NCBI RefSeq assembly: GCF_006438915.1
Contig: NZ_RCZE01000001.1
Span: 172,325 to 236,324, forward strand
Length of the DNA: 64,000 bases
From: Pseudomonas arsenicoxydans
GTDB taxonomy: Bacteria > Pseudomonadota > Gammaproteobacteria > Pseudomonadales > Pseudomonadaceae
Reading direction: 5' to 3'
Both the position numbers and the translations under genes were made by a program. How positions within the stretch are numbered: position 1 is the stretch's first letter; the number at the start of each line of letters is the position of its first letter. Positions 7,354 to 15,760 of this stretch are shown piece after piece. Under the pieces are notes generated by a model, which saw only the letters and a list, made by a program, of their open reading frames with translations, made no database searches and was not told the origin of the DNA.

Positions 7354-8876
7354 GAACGCTCCCGCTCGGCAAACAGTGCCTGGACAAAGGGTTCTGCTTC
7401 AAAAGTACGCAAATCGTCGATGCCTTCCCCGACGCCGATGTAGCGAATCGGCAGGCCAAACTGCTTGGCCAGGGCAAAAATCACTCCACCCTTCGCCGTG
7501 CCGTCGAGCTTGGTCAGCGCCAGGCCGGTCAGTTCGACGGTCTGGTTGAATTGCTTGGCCTGGCTGATAGCGTTCTGGCCGGTACCGGCATCGAGTACCA
7601 ACAGCACTTCATGCGGCGCGTCGGCGTCGAGCTTGCTGATCACCCGGCGAACCTTCTTCAGCTCTTCCATCAAGTTGTCTTTGGTGTGCAGACGACCAGC
7701 GGTGTCGGCAATCAGCACGTCAATGCCACGGGCCTTGGCGGCTTGCACGGCATCGAAGATAACCGAAGCCGAGTCGGCGCCGGTGTGCTGGGCGATGACC
7801 GGGATCTTGTTGCGTTCGCCCCAAACCTGCAATTGCTCGACGGCCGCGGCGCGGAAGGTATCACCGGCCGCGAGCATGACTTTCTTGCCTTCGAGTTGCA
7901 GTTTCTTCGCCAGTTTGCCGATAGTGGTGGTCTTGCCTGCGCCGTTGACGCCCACCACCAGAATCACGAACGGCTTGTTCTGCGAGGTGATTTTCAGCGG
8001 TTGCTCGACCGGCTTGAGCATGGCGGCCAGCTCGGCTTGCAGGGATTTGTACAGGGCATCGGAATCGGCCAGCTCTTTGCGCGCGACCTTTTGGGTCAGG
8101 CGCTGAATGATCACCGACGTGGCTTCGACGCCAACGTCGGCAGTCAGAAGGCGGGTTTCGAGGTCTTCGAGCAGTTCGTCATCGATGGCCTTTCTGCCCA
8201 GAAACAGGCTGGCCATGCCTTCGCCGATGCTGGCGCTGGTCTTGGACAGGCCTTGCTTGAGGCGGGCGAAGAACCCGGCTTTGGATTCTTCAGTACGCGG
8301 CGGCTCGACGGGCGTTTCGACGGGCGCGACGACTGGAGCGGGTGCCTGGACAACCGGAGCAACCGGAGCAACCGGAGCAACCGGAGCAACCGGAGCAACC
8401 GGAGCAACGAAAGCAGGAACCACCGGTTCTGCAACCACCGGTTCAGGCTCGGCCACAACCGCTGGCGCTACAACCGGTTCAACCACCGGAATCTGAACAG
8501 GCTCAGGCTCAGGCGCAAACGCGGCAGGGGCTGGAATCGGCGGCGTAATGTGCGGCGCCAACTCGTCTTCAACGAGGGCAACCGGCTCTTCGGCCACCGG
8601 CAGCGTCAGCCAGGGTTCGGCAATCGGGGTCAGAGTGGGTTGCGCTACGGCTTCGGCAACGTGATCCGGCTCGACCACCGGTTGCAGCACCGGCTCGGCG
8701 ATCGGCAAGACGATCGGCGCGAGCTCTTCTTCTATTACCGGCGCCGGTGCGGGCTCAGAAAGTGGCTGTGGCTGTTCGACGACGGTTTCCTGCGGCTTTT
8801 TGCGCAGCCATCCGAACAGGCTTTTCTTCTCGCCAGCCGCAGCTGGGGCTTTCTTGTCGTCGTTGGAACCAAACAT
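7350..8876 (-). CDS. ftsY: signal recognition particle receptor FtsY
   Basis: SRP receptor GTPase that delivers ribosome-nascent-chain complexes to the inner membrane. The 508-residue protein has a long acidic, proline/valine-rich A domain (about residues 1-200) and a C-terminal NG domain with P-loop GVNGAGKTTT, DTFRAAA, DTAGR and TKLDGTAKGG. The A domain contains six perfect APV repeats encoded by a 9-bp minisatellite. It is first of the ftsYEX operon. The ATG at 8876 starts MFGSNDDKK, as in other pseudomonads. Confidence 0.97.
   Translation of the reverse strand: MFGSNDDKKAPAAAGEKKSLFGWLRKKPQETVVEQPQPLSEPAPAPVIEEELAPIVLPIAEPVLQPVVEPDHVAEAVAQPTLTPIAEPWLTLPVAEEPVALVEDELAPHITPPIPAPAAFAPEPEPVQIPVVEPVVAPAVVAEPEPVVAEPVVPAFVAPVAPVAPVAPVAPVAPVVQAPAPVVAPVETPVEPPRTEESKAGFFARLKQGLSKTSASIGEGMASLFLGRKAIDDELLEDLETRLLTADVGVEATSVIIQRLTQKVARKELADSDALYKSLQAELAAMLKPVEQPLKITSQNKPFVILVVGVNGAGKTTTIGKLAKKLQLEGKKVMLAAGDTFRAAAVEQLQVWGERNKIPVIAQHTGADSASVIFDAVQAAKARGIDVLIADTAGRLHTKDNLMEELKKVRRVISKLDADAPHEVLLVLDAGTGQNAISQAKQFNQTVELTGLALTKLDGTAKGGVIFALAKQFGLPIRYIGVGEGIDDLRTFEAEPFVQALFAERERS
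8351..8404. repeat. 9-bp minisatellite in ftsY (6 copies)
   Basis: Six perfect tandem copies of caaccggag, in frame, encode Ala-Pro-Val on the minus strand within the low-complexity A domain of FtsY. The period is a multiple of three, so copy-number change would keep the reading frame. Confidence 0.95.
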
Positions 8877-9221
8877 GGAGGACGGCTATCTCACGGTAGC
8901 GACGCGCCAAAGGGCGCCTCGGCAAATAAATATTCGATGCAGAACAGACTGCGATTGATCCAGCTTGTTCACGCGCAACATTTTGTCGAGGTGCAAACCA
9001 CACCCCAAAGGTCGACTAATACGAAGGACTGGAACGGCATCGTCGGCGAAAACGCAGAGTTTAGCTGTCAAACTCATAGCTTGCGCCGCAAACCCAAACA
9101 ACCTGCAGACCGATCAAAGGCCTGATAGGCGTGGCCGCCAGTAAAACGGACCGTTATCCTAGCACCCTCTCGCCCGCTGACGCTAAGACCAAGCGGGCAG
9201 CCCAACAGGTTTAAAAAACGA
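8877..9221. other. divergent intergenic region ftsY / M16 peptidase
   Basis: 345 bp between divergent genes, which must hold both promoters. No palindrome, REP or convincing small gene was found. Short antisense-style reading frames here have no ribosome-binding site or recognisable product. Confidence 0.6.
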
Positions 9222-10577
9222 ATGAATGCTCTAGCCCGCCGCGCTGCAGGCCTGCTGCTCAGCACAGTTTGTCTGCCACTGTCAGCCTTGGCTGCCGATC
9301 CACAACCCACCCACGAATTCACCCTCGATAACGGCTTGAAGGTTATCGTGCGCGAAGACCATCGTGCGCCGGTGGTGGTGTCCCAGGTCTGGTACAAGGT
9401 CGGCTCCAGCTACGAAACACCGGGTCAGACCGGTCTTTCCCATGCGCTGGAACACATGATGTTCAAGGGCAGCGAGAAAGTCGGCCCCGGCGAAGCCTCG
9501 CTGATCCTGCGTGACCTCGGCGCCGAAGAGAACGCGTTCACCAGCGACGATTTCACCGCCTATTACCAAGTGCTGGCCCGCGACCGCCTGGGCGTGGCCT
9601 TCGAACTGGAAGCCGACCGCATGGCCAGCCTGCGCCTGCCGGCTGACGAGTTCGCCCGCGAGATCGAAGTCATTAAAGAAGAACGTCGCCTGCGCACCGA
9701 CGACAAACCAATGTCCAAGGCCTACGAACGCTTCAAGGCGATGGCTTACCCGGCCAGCGGTTACCACACGCCGACCATCGGCTGGATGGTGGATCTGGAC
9801 CGCATGAAAGTCGAAGAGCTGCGCCACTGGTACCAATCCTGGTACGTACCGAACAACGCCACGCTGGTGGTGGTCGGTGACGTAACCCCGGACGAGGTCA
9901 AAGCCTTGGCCCAACGTTACTTCGGCCCGATCGCCAAGCGCGAGGTGCCCCCGGCGAAAATCCCGCTGGAGCTGGCTGAACCCGGCGAACGCCTGATCAC
10001 CCTGCACGTGCAAACCCAATTGCCGAGCCTGATGCTGGGCTTCAACGTGCCCAGCATTGCCACTGCCGAAGACAAACGCTCTGTGAACGCCTTGCGCCTG
10101 ATCTCGGCCCTGCTCGACGGCGGCTATAGCGGGCGCATCCCGGCGCAACTGGAACGCGGCGAAGAGCTGGTCTCTGGTGGTTCGTCGAGTTACGACGCCT
10201 ACACCCGCGGCGACAGTTTGTTCACCTTGTCGGCCACGCCGAACACGCAGAAAAAGAAAACCATGGCCCAGGCCGAAGCTGGTCTGTGGAAGTTGCTTGA
10301 ACAGCTGAAAACCACCGCGCCGTCCGCTGAAGAGCTGGAGCGCGTGCGGGCTCAGGTGATTGCCGGTCTGGTCTATGAGCGTGATTCGATCACCAGCCAG
10401 GCCACGTCCATCGGTCAACTGGAAACCGTTGGCTTGTCGTGGAAACTGATGGACACCGAACTCAGCGACCTGGAAAGCGTGACCCCGCAAGACATCCAGA
10501 ACGCCGCCAAGCTGTATTTCACCCGCGAACGTCTCAGCGTCGCCCATGTCCTGCCACTGGAGACGACTCATGAGTGA
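9222..10577 (+). CDS. M16 family zinc metallopeptidase (catalytic partner)
   Basis: A 451-residue pitrilysin/processing-peptidase-like protein. A signal peptide with cleavage after ALAA near residue 25 places it in the periplasm. The inverted zinc motif HALEH (H74, E77, H78) and the downstream FELEADRM glutamate segment are present, so it should be an active zinc peptidase. The C-terminal M16 domain follows. It overlaps the next gene, an M16 homologue lacking the zinc motif, by eight bases. Such catalytic/non-catalytic pairs form heterodimers in this family. Substrate unknown. Confidence 0.93.
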   Translation: MNALARRAAGLLLSTVCLPLSALAADPQPTHEFTLDNGLKVIVREDHRAPVVVSQVWYKVGSSYETPGQTGLSHALEHMMFKGSEKVGPGEASLILRDLGAEENAFTSDDFTAYYQVLARDRLGVAFELEADRMASLRLPADEFAREIEVIKEERRLRTDDKPMSKAYERFKAMAYPASGYHTPTIGWMVDLDRMKVEELRHWYQSWYVPNNATLVVVGDVTPDEVKALAQRYFGPIAKREVPPAKIPLELAEPGERLITLHVQTQLPSLMLGFNVPSIATAEDKRSVNALRLISALLDGGYSGRIPAQLERGEELVSGGSSSYDAYTRGDSLFTLSATPNTQKKKTMAQAEAGLWKLLEQLKTTAPSAEELERVRAQVIAGLVYERDSITSQATSIGQLETVGLSWKLMDTELSDLESVTPQDIQNAAKLYFTRERLSVAHVLPLETTHE

Positions 10578-12060
10578 GCGCAAAAAACCACGCCTGGCCC
10601 TGATCGGCCTGATCGCTGTCGCCCTGATCGGCTCCGCGGCTTTCTACTTGTCCAGAACCGATGAGTCCAAGGCCAGCGAAGCCCTGGATAAAGCCAAGTC
10701 CAGCCAGAAGCTGCAATCGCTTGCCGAACTCGACGGCAAGGCGCCAAGCCATCGCACGCTCGACGTACAGACCTGGAACACCGCCGAAGGCGCCAAGGTG
10801 ATGTTCGTCGAAGCCCGTGAGCTGCCGATGTTCGACATGCGCCTGATCTTCGCCGCCGGCAGCAGCCAGGACGGCAATGCACCGGGCCTGGCCGTGCTGA
10901 CCAACGCGATGCTCAACGAAGGCGTGGCCGGCAAAGATGTCGGCGCCATCGCTCAGGGCTTCGAAGGCCTGGGTGCTGACTTCGGCAACGGCGCGTTCAA
11001 GGACATGGCACTGGCTTCCTTGCGCAGCCTCAGCGCCAAGGACAAACGCGAACCGGCCCTGAAGCTGTTCTGCGAAGTGGTCGGCAAACCCACCTTCCCC
11101 GCCGACTCTTTCGCCCGCATCAAGAACCAGATGCTCGCCGGTTTCGAATACCAGAAACAGAACCCCGGCAAACTGGCGAGCCTGGAGCTGATGAACCGTT
11201 TGTACGGCGATCACCCTTACGCGCACTCCAGCGATGGCACAGCGAAAACCGTTCCTGCGATCACACTGGCTCAGCTCAAGGCGTTCCATGAGAAAGCCTA
11301 CGCCGCCGGCAACGTGGTGATTGCGCTGGTCGGTGACTTGTCCCGCGCCGAGGCCGAAGCGATTGCCGCGCAAGTCTCCAGCGCACTGCCAAAAGGCCCG
11401 GCACTGGCGAAGATTGAACAGCCGCAAGAACCGAAAGCCAGCGTCGGCCACATCGAGTTTCCGTCCAAGCAAACCAACCTGATGCTCGCGCAACTGGGCA
11501 TCGACCGTGACGATCCGGACTACGCCGCCCTGTCCCTGGGCAACCAGATTCTCGGCGGCGGTGGTTTCGGCACCCGTCTGATGAGCGAAGTGCGGGAAAA
11601 ACGTGGACTGGCGTATGGCGTGTACTCGGGCTTCACCCCGATGCAGGCGCGTGGCCCGTTCATGATCAACCTGCAGACCCGCGCCGAGATGAGCGAAGGC
11701 ACGCTGAAACTGGTGCAGGACGTGCTGGCCGACTACCTTAAAACCGGCCCGACGCAAAAAGAACTCGATGACGCCAAGCGTGAACTGGCCGGGAGCTTCC
11801 CGCTGTCCACCGCCAGCAACGCCGATATCGTCGGCCAGTTGGGCGCCATGGGTTTCTACAACCTGCCGCTCAATTATCTGGATGACTTCATGCGTGAGTC
11901 CCAGAGCCTGACCGTCGACCAGGTCAAGACCGCACTGAACAAACACTTGAGCACGGACAAAATGGTCATCGTCAGCGCTGGCCCGACCGTGCCACAAAAG
12001 CCGTTACCGGCCCCATCTGATAAACCTGCCGAGCAGCCGCTCGGGGTTCCGGAGCATTAA
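10570..12060 (+). CDS. M16 family protein lacking the zinc motif (structural partner)
   Basis: A 496-residue M16-family protein. The N-terminus has a positively charged start and one hydrophobic helix (about residues 9-26, LALIGLIAVALIGSAAFY), which suggests an inner-membrane anchor with the rest in the periplasm. Where the partner has HALEH, this protein reads TNAMLNEG, so zinc binding is lost. The later segment GNQILGGGGFGTRLMSEVREKRGLAYGVYS is typical of the C-terminal M16 domain, including the R/Y pair. The ATG at 10570 overlaps the upstream stop. Probably obligately paired with the upstream peptidase. Confidence 0.92.
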   Translation: MSERKKPRLALIGLIAVALIGSAAFYLSRTDESKASEALDKAKSSQKLQSLAELDGKAPSHRTLDVQTWNTAEGAKVMFVEARELPMFDMRLIFAAGSSQDGNAPGLAVLTNAMLNEGVAGKDVGAIAQGFEGLGADFGNGAFKDMALASLRSLSAKDKREPALKLFCEVVGKPTFPADSFARIKNQMLAGFEYQKQNPGKLASLELMNRLYGDHPYAHSSDGTAKTVPAITLAQLKAFHEKAYAAGNVVIALVGDLSRAEAEAIAAQVSSALPKGPALAKIEQPQEPKASVGHIEFPSKQTNLMLAQLGIDRDDPDYAALSLGNQILGGGGFGTRLMSEVREKRGLAYGVYSGFTPMQARGPFMINLQTRAEMSEGTLKLVQDVLADYLKTGPTQKELDDAKRELAGSFPLSTASNADIVGQLGAMGFYNLPLNYLDDFMRESQSLTVDQVKTALNKHLSTDKMVIVSAGPTVPQKPLPAPSDKPAEQPLGVPEH

Positions 12061-12671
12061 TGGCCACGCGTCCAAAAAAACCTGTTCACAACGTCCATAA
12101 CGGCGTGAACCAACTGCGCATCATCGGCGGCGAATGGGGCAGCCGAAAGCTGAGCTTCCCCGATGCCCCGGGCCTGCGCCCGACCCCGGACCGGGTGCGC
12201 GAAACCCTGTTCAACTGGCTCGCGCCTTATGTCGCGGGCGCCAAAGTGCTGGACCCGTTCGCTGGCAGCGGCGCACTGTTCCTCGAAGCCTTGTCCCGGG
12301 GTGCGGCCATGGGCCAGGCACTGGACGCCAGCAACATCGCGGTCGCCAGCATCAAGGAACATCTGGGCACACTGCGTTGCACCACGGGTCAGATTCAGAC
12401 CGCCGACGCCTTGCGCTACCTGGAAACCCAGACCGCCACGGCGTACGACCTGGTGTTCCTCGACCCTCCGTTTAACCAGAACCTGCTGCCGAGCGTCTGC
12501 ACGCTGCTGGAAGAGCGTCAGTGGCTGGCCAACGAGGCCTGGATCTACACTGAAAGCGAAAACGCGCCGTCGTCTCTTGGTTTGCCAGGCAACTGGCGCC
12601 TGCACCGGGAGCAGAAATCCGGGCGGGTCTACTACGCGTTGTGGCAACGTATGGCAGAGATCGCCGGTTAA
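12060..12671 (+). CDS. rsmD: 16S rRNA (guanine966-N2)-methyltransferase
   Basis: Methylates G966 of 16S rRNA with S-adenosylmethionine. The 203-residue protein has the RsmD start RIIGGEWGSRKL, the PTPDRVRETLFNWL motif, SAM-binding VLDPFAGSGALFLEA, and the N6/N2-methylase signature VFLDPPFN. The start codon shares one base with the stop of the M16 partner gene (TAATG), so it is cotranscribed with the peptidase pair, an order conserved in pseudomonads. Confidence 0.97.
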   Translation: MATRPKKPVHNVHNGVNQLRIIGGEWGSRKLSFPDAPGLRPTPDRVRETLFNWLAPYVAGAKVLDPFAGSGALFLEALSRGAAMGQALDASNIAVASIKEHLGTLRCTTGQIQTADALRYLETQTATAYDLVFLDPPFNQNLLPSVCTLLEERQWLANEAWIYTESENAPSSLGLPGNWRLHREQKSGRVYYALWQRMAEIAG

Positions 12672-12726
12672 TCGACCGGCCTGAAAAGGTGCGCACCCGT
12701 TGCGCACCGCTGCATCGAGAGCAATC

Positions 12727-13725
12727 GTGTCCCATCCGCCAGACCGCTTCACCCCCGCCCTGGGCCTGGGCAATCCGCACTTGCAAACCTTGTGGGGACC
12801 GCTTTGGCGCAAAACCACGCACATCGAACGCGAGCGCGAACGCTTGTGGCTCGAAGACGGCGACTTTCTCGACCTCGACTGGCACGGCCCGCACAGTGCG
12901 ACTGCACCGTTGGTGTTGGTGTTGCACGGGCTAACTGGCTCGTCGAACTCACCGTACGTGGCCGGCGTGCAAAAGGCCCTCGCCGCGCAAGGCTGGGCCA
13001 GTGTTGCGCTGAACTGGCGCGGCTGTTCGGGCGAGCCGAATCTGTTGGCGCGCAGCTACCATTCCGGCGCCAGTGAGGACCTCGCCGAAACCATCCGGCA
13101 CCTGCGGGCCAAACGTCCGCTGGCGCCGCTGTACGTGGTGGGTTATTCCCTGGGCGGCAATGTGTTGCTCAAGCACCTGGGCGAGTCCGGCAGTGACAGT
13201 GGCGTGGCCGGTGCGGTGGCGGTGTCGGTTCCGTTTCGCCTCGACCAGTGTGCGGACCGAATCGGCCAGGGTTTTTCCAAGGTCTATCAGGCGCATTTCA
13301 TGCGCGAGATGCTCGCCTACATCAAGAACAAACAACGCCAGTTCCAGCATGACGGACGCGAAGAGGGCCTGGCGGCATTGGCGGCGCTGGGTTCGCTGGA
13401 GAACATGCGCACCTTCTGGGATTTCGATGGCCGGGTCACGGCGCCGTTGAATGGTTTTATCGATGCCGAGGATTACTATCGTCGCGCGTCGAGCCGCTAT
13501 TTCCTTGGGGAGATTCGCACACCGACCCTGATCATTCAGGCGGCCGACGATCCCTTTGTGTTCCCCCACAGCCTGCCGCTTGCCGACGAATTGTCTGCCT
13601 GCACGCAACTGGAACTACAGACCAAAGGCGGGCATGTCGGCTTCGTCGATGGCTCGTTCAGGCAACCGGGTTATTACCTGGAACGACGCATCCCGCAGTG
13701 GCTGGCCGCCGTGGGTCGCGAGTAG
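12727..13725 (+). CDS. YheT-type alpha/beta hydrolase
   Basis: A 332-residue alpha/beta-hydrolase of the YheT/EMB8 family. The characteristic N-terminus GNPHLQTLWGPLWR is followed by the oxyanion-region LHGLTGSS, nucleophile elbow GYSLGGNV, an acid in ADDPFVFP, and the catalytic histidine in KGGHVGFVDG. The likely start is the GTG at 12727 (MSHPPDRFTP), because the in-frame TTG at 12700 lacks family support. Physiological substrate unknown. It follows rsmD by about 55 bp and may be cotranscribed. Confidence 0.88.
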   Translation: MSHPPDRFTPALGLGNPHLQTLWGPLWRKTTHIERERERLWLEDGDFLDLDWHGPHSATAPLVLVLHGLTGSSNSPYVAGVQKALAAQGWASVALNWRGCSGEPNLLARSYHSGASEDLAETIRHLRAKRPLAPLYVVGYSLGGNVLLKHLGESGSDSGVAGAVAVSVPFRLDQCADRIGQGFSKVYQAHFMREMLAYIKNKQRQFQHDGREEGLAALAALGSLENMRTFWDFDGRVTAPLNGFIDAEDYYRRASSRYFLGEIRTPTLIIQAADDPFVFPHSLPLADELSACTQLELQTKGGHVGFVDGSFRQPGYYLERRIPQWLAAVGRE

Positions 13726-13781
13726 CCGATGGACGTCGATCAGGGCGAGTCGATCCGCTTCTGGCAAACGGCGCATGGATT

Positions 13782-13862
13782 CATCTGAGTCGGCAGTTCA
13801 CGCAGGTTTACGGGGTGGGACCGAGGGCGTATCGAAGCGCCCGGCAAACTCTCGGACGTTGA
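13782..13862 (+). pseudogene. remnant of an AraC-family regulator C-terminus
   Basis: One frame of the gap after the hydrolase reads HLSRQFTQVYGVGPRAYR and then SARQTLGR before a stop. This is the end of an AraC/XylS DNA-binding domain (second helix-turn-helix). Immediately upstream the other frame reads QTAHGFI before a stop, so the homology seems to change frame just before 13782. No regulator gene of full length exists here, so this is most likely the decayed 3' end of a deleted gene. Confidence 0.6.
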
Positions 13863-13892
13863 TGACAGCGAAAGCCAAAGTAAAAGCAGGCT

Positions 13893-14033
13893 TTTGTGGC
13901 GAGGGGGCTTGCCCCCGTTGGGTCGCGAAGCGGACCCGAAACCTGCACCCCCGATAGTGCAGGTATATCTAGGGTAGTGGTTTTACGACTGCTTCGCAGC
14001 CGAACGGGGGCAAGCCCCCTCGCCACAAAGGCT
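13893..14033. repeat. REP pair (class B)
   Basis: Inverted pair of the class B palindrome (tgtggcgagggggcttgccc ... gggcaagccccctcgccaca). The spacer contains the secondary inverted match gggtcgcgaagc / gcttcgcagcc. Confidence 0.88.
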
Positions 14034-14054
14034 CGCTCCCACAGGGAATTGGGT

Positions 14055-14909
14055 TTATTCGCCGATGGCGATGCCGTGTGCGGGATCGTTGATCCACTCA
14101 CTCCACGAACCGGCATATAACGCCCCCAACGGATAACCCGCCAGGCACAACGCAAACAGGTTATGGCAAGCCGTTACGCCAGACCCGCAGTACGCCACCA
14201 GATCGGCCGGCGAACGATCGCCGAGTTTCGCGGCGAATCGCTGCTTGAGTTGATCGGCCGGCAAAAACCGCCCATCACCGCCAAGGTTGTCGGTAAACGC
14301 CGCACATTGCGCCCCCGGAATGTGTCCGGCAATCGGATCAATCGGCTCCACTTCGCCCCTGAAACGCGGTAAGCCGCGGGCATCGAGCAAGGTCAACTCA
14401 GGCTGGCCGAGACGCTGCTCAAGCTGTTGCGCACTCAGGATCAGCGCGTTGTCCGGCGTCCCGCTGAAGGTCCCACGCTTGGTGTCGCACGCATCCAGAC
14501 TCAGCGGCAAACCCGCCGCGTGCCAAGCCTTGAGCCCGCCGTCCAGGATAAACACGCCGTCACGCTTGCCCAACCACGCCAGTAACCACCAGGCCCGCGC
14601 CGCGAAGGCACCCGGACCGTCATCGTACAAAACCACTTCGCTGTCGGCGTTGATGCCCCAGGCTTGCAGGCGCTCGATCAAATCATCCGCTTCAGGCAGC
14701 GGATGACGCCCGGTCACGCCTTTGATCACAGTCCCGCTCAAATCACGCTCAAGATCAGCAAACTTCGAGCCGGCGATATGCCCTTCGGCATAGCTGCGCT
14801 GACCATAATCCGGGTCTTCGAGAGCAAAACGACAATCCAGAATCACCAGCCCCGGCTGGTCCTTTTTCAGGTCCAGTGCTTGCGGGCTGATCAGTTGCGC
14901 AATGGGCAT
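14055..14909 (-). CDS. sseA: 3-mercaptopyruvate sulfurtransferase
   Basis: Transfers sulfur from 3-mercaptopyruvate to a thiol or cyanide acceptor. The 284-residue protein has two tandem rhodanese domains. The second carries the active-site loop YCGSGVTACHN with C241, the CG(S/T)GVT form that marks mercaptopyruvate rather than thiosulfate specificity. First-domain markers include LDCRF and HIAGSKFADLERDLSG. It is a single gene flanked by a class B REP pair and by the TetR gene on the same strand. Confidence 0.92.
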   Translation of the reverse strand: MPIAQLISPQALDLKKDQPGLVILDCRFALEDPDYGQRSYAEGHIAGSKFADLERDLSGTVIKGVTGRHPLPEADDLIERLQAWGINADSEVVLYDDGPGAFAARAWWLLAWLGKRDGVFILDGGLKAWHAAGLPLSLDACDTKRGTFSGTPDNALILSAQQLEQRLGQPELTLLDARGLPRFRGEVEPIDPIAGHIPGAQCAAFTDNLGGDGRFLPADQLKQRFAAKLGDRSPADLVAYCGSGVTACHNLFALCLAGYPLGALYAGSWSEWINDPAHGIAIGE

Positions 14910-14942
14910 AGCGGGCTCCTGTGACTAAGTCGGTGTTTGATC

Positions 14943-15614
14943 CTACTGCACTTCTTCGAGGGCTTGGGCCAACGGCACATAAAACTCTTCGTACAGTGCG
15001 TTCACTGCATCGCGCGCCTGATCGGTGACGAAACCGGCCTCAAGCACCAGCACCTGATACACGCCCCGTTTAATGGCTTGCTCGCTCAAGTGATTGGAGT
15101 TTTCTCGCGTGGTGCACAGGAACCGCACCCACGACGTCAGGATGATCCACGCATTCAGCGTCAGGGACTCGATCTGGACCTTGTCCATTTGCAGAATGCC
15201 GGCGTCGACGAAGCCCGCGTAGATGTGCGTGCCATGGATCAGGCAACGCTGGGAAAACCGTCGGTAACGGGCGGCGAGTTCCGGATCGCTGTCGAGCAAG
15301 TGCTCAAGATCGCGATGCAAAAACCGGTAGCGCCACATCGCCGCCAGCAGCTCCTGAAGGTAGAAACGCTTGTCGTCCACCGTCGATGCACGCCCCTGAG
15401 GCGGGCGCAGAAAGCTGTCCACCAGGGTTTCGTACTCACTGAACAGCACGGCGATGATCGCCTGCTTGTTGGGGAAGTGGTAGTACAGGTTGCCCGGTGA
15501 AATTTCCATGTGGGCCGCAATGTGATTGGTGCTGATGCTGCGCTCACCTTGCTGGTTGAACAGCTCCAGGCTGTTCTGCACGATGCGCTCGCTGGTTTTG
15601 ATCCGAGGGGCCAT
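14943..15614 (-). CDS. TetR family transcriptional regulator
   Basis: A 223-residue regulator with a TetR N-terminal helix-turn-helix (SISTNHIAAHMEISPGNLYYHFPNKQAIIAVLF, about residues 26-58) and an unassigned ligand domain. It is divergent from the aldehyde dehydrogenase/lipoprotein/GMC operon across a 146-bp gap that contains a 28-bp near-perfect palindrome. It is therefore probably the local repressor, responding to an aldehyde, alcohol or fatty compound. The ligand is an inference. Confidence 0.93.
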   Translation of the reverse strand: MAPRIKTSERIVQNSLELFNQQGERSISTNHIAAHMEISPGNLYYHFPNKQAIIAVLFSEYETLVDSFLRPPQGRASTVDDKRFYLQELLAAMWRYRFLHRDLEHLLDSDPELAARYRRFSQRCLIHGTHIYAGFVDAGILQMDKVQIESLTLNAWIILTSWVRFLCTTRENSNHLSEQAIKRGVYQVLVLEAGFVTDQARDAVNALYEEFYVPLAQALEEVQ

Positions 15615-15703
15615 GGCTTGAGCTTTAATTCAGAGTGCGATGACAGGCATCTTACGACCTATCCGCGAGTGGATAAAACAAAGCTGTTCCAGGATGTCAT
15701 TTG

Positions 15704-15731
15704 ACTTTCTAGAGCATAGACTCTAAAAAGT
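15704..15731. promoter_or_regulatory. palindromic operator for the divergent TetR/aldehyde operon
   Basis: A 28-bp dyad centred at 15717/15718: arms ACTTTCTAGAG and CTCTAAAAAGT around CATAGA, matching at all positions but one. It lies 30 bp before the aldehyde dehydrogenase start and about 90 bp before the TetR start. The size and position suit a TetR-family operator overlapping both promoters. Confidence 0.6.
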
Positions 15732-15760
15732 CCCTCATTACAATAAATCCGGAGCCGACA

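Noticed and set aside
8351..8404. CRISPR-like short repeat array
   Set aside because: Units are 9 bp, contiguous and in frame in ftsY, without spacers.
7551..9125. 524-codon + strand frame with Asn-Arg-Ser repeats
   Set aside because: Antisense to ftsY; the repeats are the complement of the APV minisatellite.
10534..11997. 487-codon minus-strand frame
   Set aside because: Antisense to the second M16 gene, with no recognisable protein features.
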